This document shows positions 11,331 to 21,327 of a DNA stretch of 64,000 nt, piece by piece. This DNA is from Paragyromitra xinjiangensis. Lineage: Eukaryota; Ascomycota; Pezizomycetes; Pezizales; Discinaceae. A program made the position numbers and the translations under genes. Positions within the stretch are counted from its first letter, which is position 1. The number at the start of each line of letters is the position of its first letter. Under the pieces are notes generated by a model. The model was not told the origin of the DNA. It did no database searches and was given only the letters and a program-made list of their open reading frames with translations. The stretch covers positions 124,001-188,000 of the forward strand of contig JBCAMK010000011.1 in assembly GCA_038503065.1 (NCBI GenBank), written 5' to 3'.

Positions 11331-11499
11331 AAGTGGGAATAAGCTATAGCTTAGACAGGGTTTGGTTTAGCAGTTACTAAAACCATGTATATTGAGGGGA
11401 CTATTAAGATGAACAGAAAATTGGTGATTAATAAGTGCTAAGAAAAAAGGGTGTTTGGTAATGGATAATGCAAATGGTGAAACTGAATTAAGGAGTAAT

Positions 11500-11989
11500 G
11501 TATGTGGTACTTGTTGTAGGCTTGCACAACCATGTAACTAGTTCCATTTTCCGTGCCATTTACGAAAGTTATAGTTTCCGGGGTTCTTTTGTGTGCTTTC
11601 TGATTTATTTTTTGTTTGCATTGTTTTTGTTTGCATTGTGTTTGCCATTTCCTCTCCTACTTTGCTGTATCCTACCGCTGGTTCCATTAACCGTGTATTG
11701 GTTGTTGGAAGATGTTGTGTTTTTGGTTCTATTACCAGCTTTGCTGTTGGATGAATATCTGGTTTCACTGTTGGCTGGATGGTCAAGTCTGCCATTAACT
11801 AAGTATTTGCATTTGATTGTGCTATCGGCTTTACTGGAGCTAGCAATTTATATGCCAGACTTGGCCATTTAATGATTTTTTCAACCATTGCTAGTTCATT
11901 ATAGTGTGGGGGTATTGGGTCTTCCATTTCCAGTATTTGGTGAACTTTTTCCAATGGTGGCACCACTTCCATATTTGCTTTCCGAAATC
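11500..11989. other. Retroelement debris
   Basis: T-rich on the plus strand. The minus strand continues downstream of an integrase tail and holds a short Lys/Gln/Thr-rich frame at 11795-11538. No conserved domain was recognised. Confidence 0.35.
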
Positions 11990-12390
11990 AAGATTTCATG
12001 AAAGGGAATGTCCATATCTTTGATATATCACCATTGATGAGAGCCCGTATAAGTCGCTGTCCATTAATCAAGTAAATCAATGGCTTTCTGTCATGACTGG
12101 AAAGCTGATATGTTCTCAATGACATTGTTTTCAATATGCAATGTGGTCTGTACCATTTGGATTCAAATGTTTGCAGTCCCTCATGACAAACTAAAACATA
12201 GTCTCCAGCTTTAAATTCATGTTGCTTAATGATAGTATCCCGAATCCGTACAGCATTTACTGCCTGTTGATATGTAGCCTCATTTGCTTGTAGTTGAGCA
12301 TGTTGTAAATTTCAGATACATTCTTCTGAGTCGGCAATTGGAATTTCTAATGGTCTGGGTGGGTTGTCATCAAAAGGTTCCATGGATGAG
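11990..12390 (-). pseudogene. Retrotransposon integrase C-terminal fragment
   Basis: The minus strand reads LQANEATYQQAVNAV, then HEFKAGDYVLVCHEG, SKWYRPHCILKTMSLRTYQL and LINGQRLIRALINGD. This is the SH3-like GPY/F-type tail found after the catalytic core of Ty3/gypsy integrases. One in-frame TGA near the beginning (after EECI) fits a lost CGA. The core domain is gone, and LTR-like DNA begins at 12398 on its upstream side, so the fragment is a deletion remnant. Confidence 0.6.
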
Positions 12391-12397
12391 ATAGAGT

Positions 12398-12750
12398 TGT
12401 TGGAATAAGGAGGATGGTTACAGTGTTGGTGGAAGGATTATTCATTGAATGGTTTTGTTGTGTTTCTTTGTATTTTTTGTGGTGCGTTTGGAATGGTTGA
12501 GTCATGGCTAAGTCATAGAAAGGGGAAGGCAGGGTATATAAGTGATGGATTTCTGTGGTTGTATTGTTTCTTTCCTTTCTTTCTTTAAGCAATGCCCCCC
12601 ACTTTACTTCAACTGTACTGTTATTGAAATAACATCTCTATTTCTACCTCAGAAACATCACTGTCACTGTTATTGCCACACTTCAGAATCATCTGGATTC
12701 TTACCTTACATAAGGCCTGTGAAAAACATTGTACTATCATCGTAACGGAG
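12398..12750 (+). repeat. LTR-like relic related to 8626
   Basis: Begins TGTTGGAATAAGGAGGATGG. It contains a TATA-like GGGTATATAAG near 12533 and ends near CATCGTAAC. AGAGT before and GGAGT after could be a decayed target duplication. Similarity with 8626 is confined to the first part. Confidence 0.4.
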
Positions 12751-12960
12751 TCCGAGTCTCTCCCAAGTAGCACTGCTCACCTTTGAGAATACCAAAGGGC
12801 TTGCCGAGACCTCATTCCCTGAGAATTTGGCACCTATCGTGGTCACTTATATAGCTACAAAATAGACTAAACCAACAGGAAAACATAGTATTGTGCTAGT
12901 ATGTATGTGAAGTGACTTTCTAGAAAAAGCTAACCCGGGCCCTGAGCCCTGCGCAACCAC

Positions 12961-13338
12961 AAAGAAAGCGATGGATAGTCACGTGCGAAGTCACGTGTAT
13001 AGAGGGTTAGGGGTATTGATAGCAGAGGATTTCTGTTGCTGTTCAGCATTTCCTGTCGATTCGTTATCCTATTCACTATTCAATTCTTTCCTATCTACCT
13101 ATCTATTTGTATTGTATTCCTTTGCGATGGGTGTTTTGCCTTGCCTAATTCGTTATTGAATATATCCTTTCTATTCACATGCCTATTTGCTTAACTTCAC
13201 GCCTAATAATTCACATATATTTGCCTCACTATAGGACATCAAAGTCTGCGTTGACACAGTCTCTTCTTCACAGTGGGAAGGCAGCGAATATCAGATCTCT
13301 GCATCGAACTGGCAGGGTCTCCTACACACTCACCCACA
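12961..13338 (+). repeat. LTR relic of the 23.4-36.8 kb gypsy family
   Basis: Matches the reverse complement of the gypsy LTRs over about 375 bp, lacking the first about 25 bp. Changes are mainly C to T and G to A. For example, the LTR palindrome GCGTCGACGC reads GCGTTGACAC here. It ends at CACCCACA (13338), directly against pogo transposase sequence. Confidence 0.8.
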
Positions 13339-14049
13339 ACGTCATATGTCCTTTAGCCATTAGATGTGGGCGTCTCCTCTCCTTTAAAGAGATACTATAC
13401 TCAGGAAGTCAGCAAATTGTGCATCCCCGTAGATAAGAATAATTTTCCAAATCTACTTGCACGTGCACGTAGAAAGGCTTTTACCACTCGAAACATTGAG
13501 TCTGCGTTTCGCGCTACCGGAATTTGGCCATACAATCCATTGGTAATTCTTCAAAATCTTGTGCTTCCTGAGCCCTCTCTTCCCCCATCGGAACCCTCTC
13601 CTCCTAACCCTCCTCACTTGGATTCTCCCTATGATCTCCTCACTTACAGACCTAAAACCACGACCACACCTCGCTCAATTCACAACTTGTATGTGGAGGG
13701 TTTGGGTACTATCACTTCCAACAGCCCTCGCTCAATTAAACAGCGTGCTGTATTCACTAAGCTTAAAATGAGTGCCGAGAAATCCGCTGCCAGAGTGGTC
13801 ATGCACAAAGCTGGAGAGGCATACTTGCGCGAAGAAATCAAAAACAGGAGTCACAGGTATTTTTCTTTCCTTTACAGCTGGGCTCGGAGTTCTCACATCA
13901 TTGTCAAGGTTAGGGCCGATACCCGAAGAATTAATTCAGATTCAGCATGCGTCCTTGAGAGGGGAACGGTTTTAGCAGAGTTGAAAAGGAAAAGAGACGA
14001 GACTGAGGCTCAAAAAGCCTCCAAAAAGCGAAAGAATGCCTCTTCGTAG
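13339..14049 (+). pseudogene. pogo/Fot1-type transposase, C-terminal part
   Basis: The frame opens right after the LTR relic with SYVL, TAG, PLDVGVSSPLKRYYTQEV. It then has FPNLLARARRKAFTTRNIES and AFRATGIWPYNP, the conserved end of the DDE region of pogo/Fot1 transposases. The TAG at 13354 replaces an expected CAG (Gln of the LQPLDVG motif). A Pro-rich linker and a basic tail (SKKRKN) follow, to the stop at 14047. The N-terminal HTH and the first catalytic residues are missing, so the LTR relic lies at a truncation or insertion junction. The tail of about 180 codons is otherwise open. Confidence 0.8.
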
Positions 14050-14099
14050 CTTAATTATTCTGTAATTATTTATTTCGCGATGTATCTATATTTAGAAAC

Positions 14100-14151
14100 G
14101 AACCTTCAGTTCGTCAAAGCCCCAGTTTCGTCGCGACCCCAGGAGCGACTG
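14100..14151 (+). repeat. Probable right terminal repeat of the pogo element
   Basis: The stretch ends CCCCAGGAGCGACTG at 14151, followed by TA (14152-14153). Reversed it reads CAGTCGCTCCTGGGG. A terminus beside TA is expected for the Tc1/pogo group. The matching left end is not present. Confidence 0.5.
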
Positions 14152-14412
14152 TAACGCCAAAAGTCTGTTATTTTTGCTTCCCCACCATAGATAGTGAATA
14201 TTCTTTGAAGCTACTCTATTTGAGACCGAGAATGTATATTTCTATACGGAACGTTTAGTCTCGCACAGAAAGGAAAATATGGTAGTTCACTTGCGAGCGG
14301 AAGAAGCTAATATTCATGTCATTGGCGGAAATAATACATTTACACCAAGCCTCAGATTCCAGTGGCCTTTTTCTTCCCTGTACGCGCCACAACCAGCCAC
14401 ATATGTCTCAAC

Positions 14413-15189
14413 ATGTACCGTGCCTGGCGAGACTACGTCCGTGCGGGGTATTCTTATCGCCATTACCAACCAGTTCTTCAGAACCCCAGAAAGCAACACA
14501 GCCTACTTCTATTTGGCCCAATGGACCCTGAATCCTGTGAACACGTCCCCGAAAAGGGCGAGGAGTGGGACAAGATCCAGGACGGAGACGAAGTCCTCTG
14601 CACGAAATGTGAGTGCAAGATTAAAGTATTACGGTGGCCGATGGCTAGAGGAAAAAGAAAGTACCTTGGCGATATATCCCTGAAAGATCTTCTCGATAGC
14701 GGTATTCGAAGTATCATAGGTGACGGTGGATTGAGATCTGCCACGGTATGCCTTTCTCACGTTCGGAGAACGCAATCGTTAACACCCTAGTAGAGTCAGT
14801 GCCGTGATCAGTCGTCAGAATTCTCCAAGTGCGAAAAGCCCACGCTCTGGAGTGGTACCCGGTCGCCTGTAGTTATGAACATGATGCTTGCAGCGATAAA
14901 GAAAGACCTTAACAAAGATCCAACTTTCAAGGAGCTGTTCGAGGCCTACTGGTTTGAAGACGACGTGCTCCTGAAGAAGATCGCCTACCAAATGTATGAA
15001 AGTAAGCGAGAAGAAATGCGGAAGAAGAGGGAGCGGGAGCAGCGGAAGAAGGAGGGGGAGGGGGAGGCGGATGTGGAGAGCGAGAAGGAGGCGGAGAAGG
15101 AGAAGCTGGAGGAGGAGGCAGAGAATGAGAAACAGCGGAGGGCGGAGGAGGAACGCCGACGAGCGATGCGTGATGACTTATGGAGTTAA
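14413..15189 (+). CDS. Two-exon orphan gene with charged coiled-coil tail (242 aa)
   Basis: The model joins 14413-14745 and 14794-15189. The 48-bp intron starts GTATGC, contains GTTAAC and ends CTAGTAG, phase 0. The first exon contains a small cysteine cluster (LCTKCECKIKVLRW) after an acidic stretch (EKGEEWDKIQDGDE). The second exon has FKELFEAYWFEDDVLLKKIA, followed by an almost purely Glu/Lys/Arg helix of about 70 residues that is probably a coiled coil. The segment around LLKKIAY resembles IEKIAY in the gene at 18392-18980, which also has a phase 0 intron upstream, suggesting paralogy. Function unknown. The start could lie further upstream if another exon exists. Confidence 0.6.
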
Positions 15190-16285
15190 AGAGAAACTTC
15201 ATTTCGAGGTGTCGATGTGTTTTGAATGAAATGGAAAAGGCTACATGGATTCTCGCTTCAAACAATTATATAGTATTTTAAGCCCTTCATTTTTGCGTTT
15301 TGTTACTAATTAGAATAGTGGGTTGATGGGTTTGACATATTTAAGAGTACAAACGATTAAGCTATTCTCTCCTTGAGGGGCCTTCAGTTGCTTGAACTTC
15401 CCCGATTTTGCCGGGCAACTTAAGTCCACAGTATCTATATAGCATTCTGAATTGATTAGGTATCTCTGCCAGGCCTTGCAAGCATTATGTAGGTTGAGGT
15501 AGGAAAATTGGTTTCTCTTGTCGCACCGTGGTGGTCTTGGCTAACAAACTGATCTCTACTAGGGAGGTTTCGCAGAAAAGTTCTGACTTTCGGTCGTCAC
15601 TGCCACAGTGTAGGATACATAATTCTACCAGTTAATGATAAGCCACGAAAACTAAACTTTTATAGCATAGAGTACGCGGGTATCATGAGTCATAATGTGT
15701 TACTATCCCTACTTGTGGCTTTTAGCAGTATCTAGCACTTCAGAAAATGGCAGAAATGGCAGAACTCTTGGCTTTCTTTCACCCTTTAGTCGAGATAATT
15801 TTCACCAGGCCAAGGAACTAATATAAGTAGTTCTAGAATTTATTTTAGAACTTCACACCTTATCCCCGTCCTTCTATTCACTCAACCGCCGAAAATCAGA
15901 ACTTCCCTACGAAACCTCAATACCCTCTGATCTGACTCGCTGACCTCTCTAGTGCTCTGAAGTAGAGCTATCCAAACCCACAACGCTCGGAAGGTTTAGT
16001 GGGGTTGATCAAGAGTGCTAGACAGCCGGCATCAATCGAAACAAATTGATTAAATTGAAATAAACTTTAGTTCATCATGTATAGCCGTCGACAAAGGCCG
16101 TACAGTATAGAATATATTTATTCCCCTAAAAAGGTAAAGTGTTTTGGATATATGCAGATATTCCAAAAGATCTTACTTAGGAAATAACGATAGAACATAT
16201 CAGAAAAAGCAGACACATGCATACATATAGTCTAACCCACCACGCAAGCCTATAGAGATCGAAATATCAATCGTACATACATCAG
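15190..16285. other. Intergenic
   Basis: About 1.1 kb with no protein-like frame and no repeat recognised elsewhere in the window. Confidence 0.4.
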
Positions 16286-16690
16286 TTAATCCCTCTTCAG
16301 CCTCTTCGAGGAATCCCTGCATAGATCTCGCTCGGCTACACGCTTGTTATTACAATCTACTGGGAGTGCATCCGGAACCCTCCAATCAGAATTTTCTTCA
16401 CCGTCATCAGAGAGAACGGGGATAATTCCCTGTCCCGTGTTCCGTGAAGCCCTTCCACCACCGGGGGGGCGCGGGAGTAGTATCTTTAGATGAGGGCTGA
16501 GAATGCGCTTTAGTGCCAACAGTCGTGACGCGGCATTCTAGCGAGCATGCAAGCTCCTCAAGGCTTTTACAGGTCTGAATCCGCTCGACAAAGTCGGCCA
16601 CCTCGTCTTCAGGGCAGTAGCGGAGGTCGTCAATAAGAAACTGTAGCACAATGGCTGCAGTATCGGTTGTACTTCGGGGGTGGGGAAAAG
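16286..16690 (-). pseudogene. Small orphan gene broken by a frameshift at a C7 run
   Basis: One frame (16649 down to 16407) gives VLQFLIDDLRYCPEDEVADF and continues to the proline stretch. The shifted frame carries on as GQGIIPVLSDDGEENSDWRV to KRLKRD at 16286. The switch falls at a run of seven C on the minus strand (about 16465-16471), so one base gained or lost, or a sequencing error, separates the halves. Upstream, a GTGACAG...CTGCAG stretch may be an intron. The CPEDEVADF part resembles NCPQDHLPSF in the next gene. Confidence 0.45.
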
Positions 16691-16808
16691 TCTGTCACCA
16701 GGTGGCTGTGCTGGCAGTACGAAACTTGACCGCCAACTCAACTCAAGACTTAAAATTTTACAGCAACCTTACAGGAAGTAAGAGATAGAGAAAATTAAAG
16801 GTTACTAC

Positions 16809-17042
16809 TTAACAAAGAAGAGCCCCAGAGTGTTGAGGGTGAAGGCAAGAACCACCGCTAGCACCGCCACCTAGTGACAGACTTTCCCCTACACCCGTAG
16901 TACGCCAGTTCCGGGCGTTAGTATTTGGGATGAAGAATATCATTAAGTCATATAGACTAAAGCAAGTGCGGAGGCGCGGCAACAGACCCAGCACAAATTC
17001 CTTACTACAATTGACGATTATTTCTATCGTAGTTCCCATCAC
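16809..17042 (-). CDS. Possible paralogue of the neighbouring small ORFs (77 aa)
   Basis: ATG at 17042. The product contains TIEIIVNCSKEFVLGLLPRL, which parallels RIIEAIVNCPQDHLPSFMAQ in the gene at 17106-17525. The C-terminal Gly/Ser-rich part looks less protein-like and may be past a missed splice site. Function unknown. Confidence 0.3.
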   Translation of the reverse strand: MMGTTIEIIVNCSKEFVLGLLPRLRTCFSLYDLMIFFIPNTNARNWRTTGVGESLSLGGGASGGSCLHPQHSGALLC

Positions 17043-17105
17043 GTTGGCGTCTAATTCGCTTTTTCCGTGGGCGTATCCATCGGGACACGTCGGGTAAATT
17101 AATTT

Positions 17106-17525
17106 CTAGAGGCTTTTATAGGTATACGTCTCTTCCACAAAGCTGTTCGAGGCTGCGGGGTCGCCGTACAAGATGGTCGACGATAATATCCACCATAAAG
17201 CTATCAATATCGATTGTGCGCCATCCCTCGGAACCGGCATTGCCTCGGCCAGCATGTACTGCTTTTCACAGCCGATGAGAAAAGCGGGAATTTTAAGTTG
17301 AGCCATGAAGGACGGTAGATGATCCTGAGGGCAATTCACGATCGCCTCAATTATACGAGTTCGGCTTTGGCAGTGCTCGGTACTGCAGCTGCCGTCGATG
17401 GCAAAATTGCCGGTATTAGGTGGGTAGTTTCCTGTCGCCTCGCCGTCAGGCCCAATGAGTGTATAGGGGCTTTGGGCCCTTCCCTGGTTTCCTTTCTCCC
17501 CGCTTTGCGTAGATATATCGAACAT
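17106..17525 (-). CDS. Hypothetical protein (139 aa)
   Basis: A single frame with ATG at 17525. The N-terminal 50 residues are Gly/Ser/Asn-rich. The core has IIEAIVNCPQDHLPSFMAQL and FLIGCEKQYMLAEAMP, and the C terminus has a hydrophobic helix (LIALWWILSSTILYG). The IVNC(P/S) motif recurs in the two small ORFs downstream, which suggests a local cluster of related genes arranged head to tail. No recognised domain. The hydrophobic helix could be a membrane anchor, but it is short. Confidence 0.4.
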   Translation of the reverse strand: MFDISTQSGEKGNQGRAQSPYTLIGPDGEATGNYPPNTGNFAIDGSCSTEHCQSRTRIIEAIVNCPQDHLPSFMAQLKIPAFLIGCEKQYMLAEAMPVPRDGAQSILIALWWILSSTILYGDPAASNSFVEETYTYKSL

Positions 17526-18246
17526 ATTTGTTATGGGGGCTGACCTACTTATGTGCTAGGCCCGACTTTATGCGACAACCTCTAAATCTACGATCTTATC
17601 AAACCGTAGATAAGGAGAGCTGCAAAGCAAGTCTGGGCACGAGACTAATCTAGCCAATCCAAACCAATCTTCCTCGCAAATCCGGTCACATCAAAACTAC
17701 CAAAGTCAACAGGCGATCACACGCAGGAGAGCAAGATGTTTATATGAATAGGGATTAATTCAAATGACAAAAATAGGGTTCGTCGTTCTCGAAGGTCTTT
17801 GTATACATACATGTACATAGAGTGCACTAAAATAATGCACAATTTGATCTATGACACAGCCACCTAAGGCCGCACCACCAAAGGTTTCTTGAAGACAGTC
17901 ATAGCTTTATTCTTTTAATGCTTTATTTAGATGCCAGGAATTCAATCTTCGCATGTTACTCAGCCATACTGATGCTACTCACAGTTTCTCTATGAATTGT
18001 TGCGAAATTTCGTTGCTAGACAAATTGTGCATCATTTCGTGCACCCTATGTGCATGTACGTATCGCGACAACAAGCTGTGGAGATTCGGGTGTACATGTA
18101 CTATGTATGGAACCAGATACAAAAAAGCTACAAAAGATATGATAAAAAGAGGCAAATAAACCACACAAAAAAGCGAACTAAAATTCACTAGTGCCACCAC
18201 CTTCAGCGTTGTAAAGCATCAGCCATCGTTTTATGATAACACTATA
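17526..18246. other. Intergenic with a MITE end
   Basis: At 17630-17645 there is AAGTCTGGGCACGAGAC, identical to one end of the MITE at 46070-46191. The partner end was not found. The rest is AT-rich without a convincing gene. Confidence 0.35.
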
Positions 18247-18358
18247 CTCGTAAATGACGACGTTTGTGCACCAGGGTGGGCCCGTGCCCCATACACTTCC
18301 TATGGTTTTGTATGGCATATAGGCCTAGCCCGGTGCACAAACGTCAGTAATTTACGAG
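18247..18358. mobile_element. Palindromic 112-bp MITE flanked by TA
   Basis: The left arm CTCGTAAATGACGACGTTTG and the following TGCACC are repeated inverted at the right as GGTGCACAAACGTCAGTAAT plus TTACGAG. TA stands on both sides (18245-18246 and 18359-18360). A near-perfect hairpin with TA duplication is the form of Tc1/mariner-type MITEs. Confidence 0.8.
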
Positions 18359-18391
18359 TAGGGAACGGAAAGATCACGGGAGTCTAACCTA

Positions 18392-18980
18392 TTAAGGCTT
18401 TACATCGCGGCCTTTCATATAATTTGCTACAGTACCGTAGGCAATTTTTTCGATGAGCCAGTTGTCTATAAAAAAATTGTCCTGAAATATTTTCTCAGGT
18501 GTTTCCAAAACTTGCCGGATATCGATCCATGTAGCTACCATCAACGCTCTCCTAGAGGCTTCGTCCATGTTATACCATGTCTCTCGGTCCCTTCCCTCGG
18601 TCATCGCGCGATAGGTATTGTAGGATGCGCTTTTTTCGGTGTTGCTATAGCTCTATCCGGGCATAAATAATTCTCGTTCGACATTAATTTAGCCATGAGG
18701 GAATTCTTACCCTAAGTTTCCGAATTTTGGGCTGTGCGAAATAAGTATAACAGTCTGCGCTGAGTATCTTTACCATCGTGCTAGCTGGCATAGATATCTC
18801 TTTTACGGAACACTGGTCGCAGCGAGCCCATGGCATCTCGCTCTCCTTTCTCTCGTGACCGCAATATAGGGGAAGCATTCCTGTGTCCTGTGTTGCTCCG
18901 CGGAGCTTTCGATCTTCTCCGGTGAGGAGACTTTGAAGGATCTCTGAATTGTCTCTTTTGGTTTCTTGTTCGGTACTCAT
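18392..18980 (-). CDS. Two-exon orphan gene, possible paralogue of 14413-15189 (176 aa)
   Basis: The model joins 18980-18711 and 18652-18392. The 58-bp intron begins GTAAGA, has CTAAAT as branch candidate, ends GGATAG and is phase 0. The first exon starts MSTEQETKRD and contains a cysteine set (LYCGHER, ARCDQCSVKEI). The second has MVATWIDIRQVLETPEKIFQ and NWLIEKIAY. The order cysteine cluster, phase 0 intron, then F...L..KIAY motif parallels the gene at 14413, though this one lacks its long charged tail. An in-frame ATG at 19010 is an alternative start. Function unknown. Confidence 0.55.
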
Positions 18981-19535
18981 AGTGATTTTGCGTTGCGTTT
19001 CGGGAATCATAGAAGGATGGGATGATGGGAAGGACGATATGGAGGGTTTTTCTACTAGTTTGTTTAGCGATAACCCCCCCCCCACACACACACTATCGAA
19101 ACAACGTCACATTTGTCCTCGTGAACACTTTCTTTGTACTGGTACAGAGTAGGGTCTGGATAAGTAACAGGAACTGCCTCCGGCTGGGAAGATGTAGAGA
19201 ATTACACCGAGAGGGGCTTGAGTCAGGACTAAACTAACCACTGCTAGGAGTTAAAAGAAATACGAGTGTGGCTACTTCCTATACGCTACACCCGTATAGA
19301 AAATGGCATTGGTTTTTTTCAGGGACCCCTCGATTTGGCAGCCACGCCTTGTGTCGAATAGATAGGTACTCGGTGTTCTTGCGGTAATTGGTCACACGTG
19401 GCTGGTTGAAAGAGGGATAAAAAAACTCGGCGGTATTGTCGTACTTATGACCTGAGGTATGAATCTGAAAACATGGTGTGTATGCTATGGGGCCATGCAC
19501 GGATATTTCACCATACGAATTCGCCTCCCATGTTT
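18981..19535. other. Intergenic
   Basis: Upstream region of the 18392 gene, with a C/A-rich run near 19074-19092. Nothing else recognised. Confidence 0.35.
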
Positions 19536-19802
19536 TCAGGTTTTTACCCGTGCATAAGTACGCATCTGACTTGTCAGATCGGATGATAGAATAGCCGTAC
19601 TAGGATTTCTGGTGATCGGGGTTGCTGATATGGTGATAGATGCCTCCACGGTCCACCCGGACAGACAATGATTGGTAGAGAATTTCTGCTTAAGCTGCAA
19701 AGAAGCTGGTTGTAACGCCAGAAACTTCTTATTCTCGTTAGCTGTCCGGGTGAGGGGGACCGTGAAGGTGTCCATACCCGCACACTTGTTGAGAGAATTC
19801 AT
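19536..19802 (-). CDS. Possible small protein (88 aa)
   Basis: ATG at 19802. The product is hydroxyl-rich with FTVPLTRTANENKKF and WTVEASITISATPITRNPST, and looks like beta structure. A donor-like GGGTAAAA follows the last codons, so it may be an exon of a longer gene. No family recognised. Confidence 0.3.
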   Translation of the reverse strand: MNSLNKCAGMDTFTVPLTRTANENKKFLALQPASLQLKQKFSTNHCLSGWTVEASITISATPITRNPSTAILSSDLTSQMRTYARVKT

Positions 19803-20543
19803 CAGTGCGGGGAATCAGATTAGTCAGGAGGAGGTAGAGTGTATGTCATCCGGGACTGCAAATTATCCGGGACTGATATTGTTATGAGGAGAAGAGAGCC
19901 ATATTATTCTGAATGAAGAACTAACTACAGAGCAGAATCCAGTTTCTATTTATTCCTATGATCTCTGCACCTATTCTCTTTCCTCTATCTGTTCATTCTT
20001 ATCAGGCACCTTCAATAGCTATCCTGTTCTGTTCTGTTGTTTTGATAAAGCCTGAGAGATGATGGTCGAATAGAATGTGATTATTGTATGACATACAAAA
20101 GAGAAGAGAAAAGAAGCAAGAAGCAACCATCATTTTTTTTTGTTGTTAAATCATAGTTTCATTGTTATAGGGTACAAAAATTTTGCATGCAACCAAAGTT
20201 ATGGTATCAATAAAACTCACTTGTCAACATCAGCAAAAAAACAAAATATTACCCAGTCCACCCAATGCATTAAACCCAGGCAGTTAGGGTGGAATATAGC
20301 TCTTCTTAAGGTGGCGGGTTTTGCTTTTTGTGCCTGGAGGCAGCTTTTGAGTGGTTGTTACAGCAGTAAAATTAATTATTTCCTCCCTCAGTTCCAGAAG
20401 GTTCATAATCATTAAGAGGCATGGGAGACCCCTGGAGAATATGTGCCTACTTGGAGGAGTGGATGATGATCCTCATCCTCCTGGAGACTCTGGCAGTTCC
20501 CAGCATCGTCTTCATGAGTCTCCATGGAAATGATAAGGCTCCT
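19803..20543. other. Intergenic and repeat debris
   Basis: Holds one CATCAGCAAAAAAAC terminus at 20228 without an identified partner. No gene was recognised. Confidence 0.35.
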
Positions 20544-20723
20544 TGTCATGGATCTCGATTGAACACTTATTATGTCATGAAGGAACTACTATGGGAGAGA
20601 GAAACTACATCATGTATTACATCACAAAAATCATGATGAAGGGGATGCGCAATGTATCACGTCACTAATAATAAAGGGTTATATTATGTATTGTATCATG
20701 AGGATCATTATGAAGGTGACATG
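20544..20723 (-). repeat. Diverged LTR fragment of the 540-bp family
   Basis: Follows the minus orientation of the 37953-38492 LTR: TGTCATGGATCTCGATTGA, then ATGTCATGAAGGAAC and GAGAAACTACATCATGTATT. It stops where the MITE at 20724 begins, and the remainder of the LTR is absent on the other side. Confidence 0.6.
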
Positions 20724-20968
20724 CATCAGCAAAAACAAACAACATTCCTCTGTGGCCTATTTGACCTCTGTGGCCTATTTGGCTCCTATTTGGCCTCTGT
20801 GGCCTCTGCAGAGGTCAACATTCCTCTGTGGAGGTTTCCGAGGAAATTTCGATATTTTCCTCTGCAGAGGCCACAGAGGCCACAGAGGTCTAAATAGGAG
20901 CCAAATAGGTCACAGAGGTAAGAACATGATCCTCATTTCAAATAGGTCATTTTTTGTTCTTGCTGATG
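20724..20968. mobile_element. 245-bp MITE, terminal repeat CATCAGCAARAACAAA
   Basis: The left end is CATCAGCAAAAACAAA; the reverse complement of the right end is CATCAGCAAGAACAAA. Inside, a pair of long inverted arms carries CCTCTGTGGCCT-type units, so the whole element folds on itself. It shares its ends with other CATCAG elements in the window. No clear target duplication. Confidence 0.75.
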
Positions 20969-21327
20969 TAGGAGCCTGCATCGGTGGGGTTGCTCCCACA
21001 TGCAGAGAGCTACCGCGTCCCACTGATCTGGTTGATATAGAGGAACCGCATGTGCGTCAGTTGATGAGTTGATGGCACATAGACGGCTGCATCTACCACT
21101 CCGTGGAAGTGGTAGAGTTCTGAATCAACCTGTGCAGTATGCATCAGCGCAAGCTGATAGGCAACGCACTGGCAGCGCTATCTACAGGTAATACACATGC
21201 GGATTAGACTGAACTGCACCGTGCATGTAGGACTGCAGTGTGCAGGACTATGCCGGTGGTTCATAGAGTCTAGAGTGGTCAGATTGCTAATAGAGGTGCG
21301 GCAGCTCTTGGAGCATAGCCCCCGGAA
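20969..21327. other. Intergenic
   Basis: No recognised gene. It precedes another CATCAG terminus. Confidence 0.3.

Noticed and set aside
14996..15265. Arg-rich and Pro-rich ORFs opposite or out of frame with the 14413 gene
   Set aside because: They mirror the Glu/Lys-rich coiled-coil codons of exon 2 and have no independent support.
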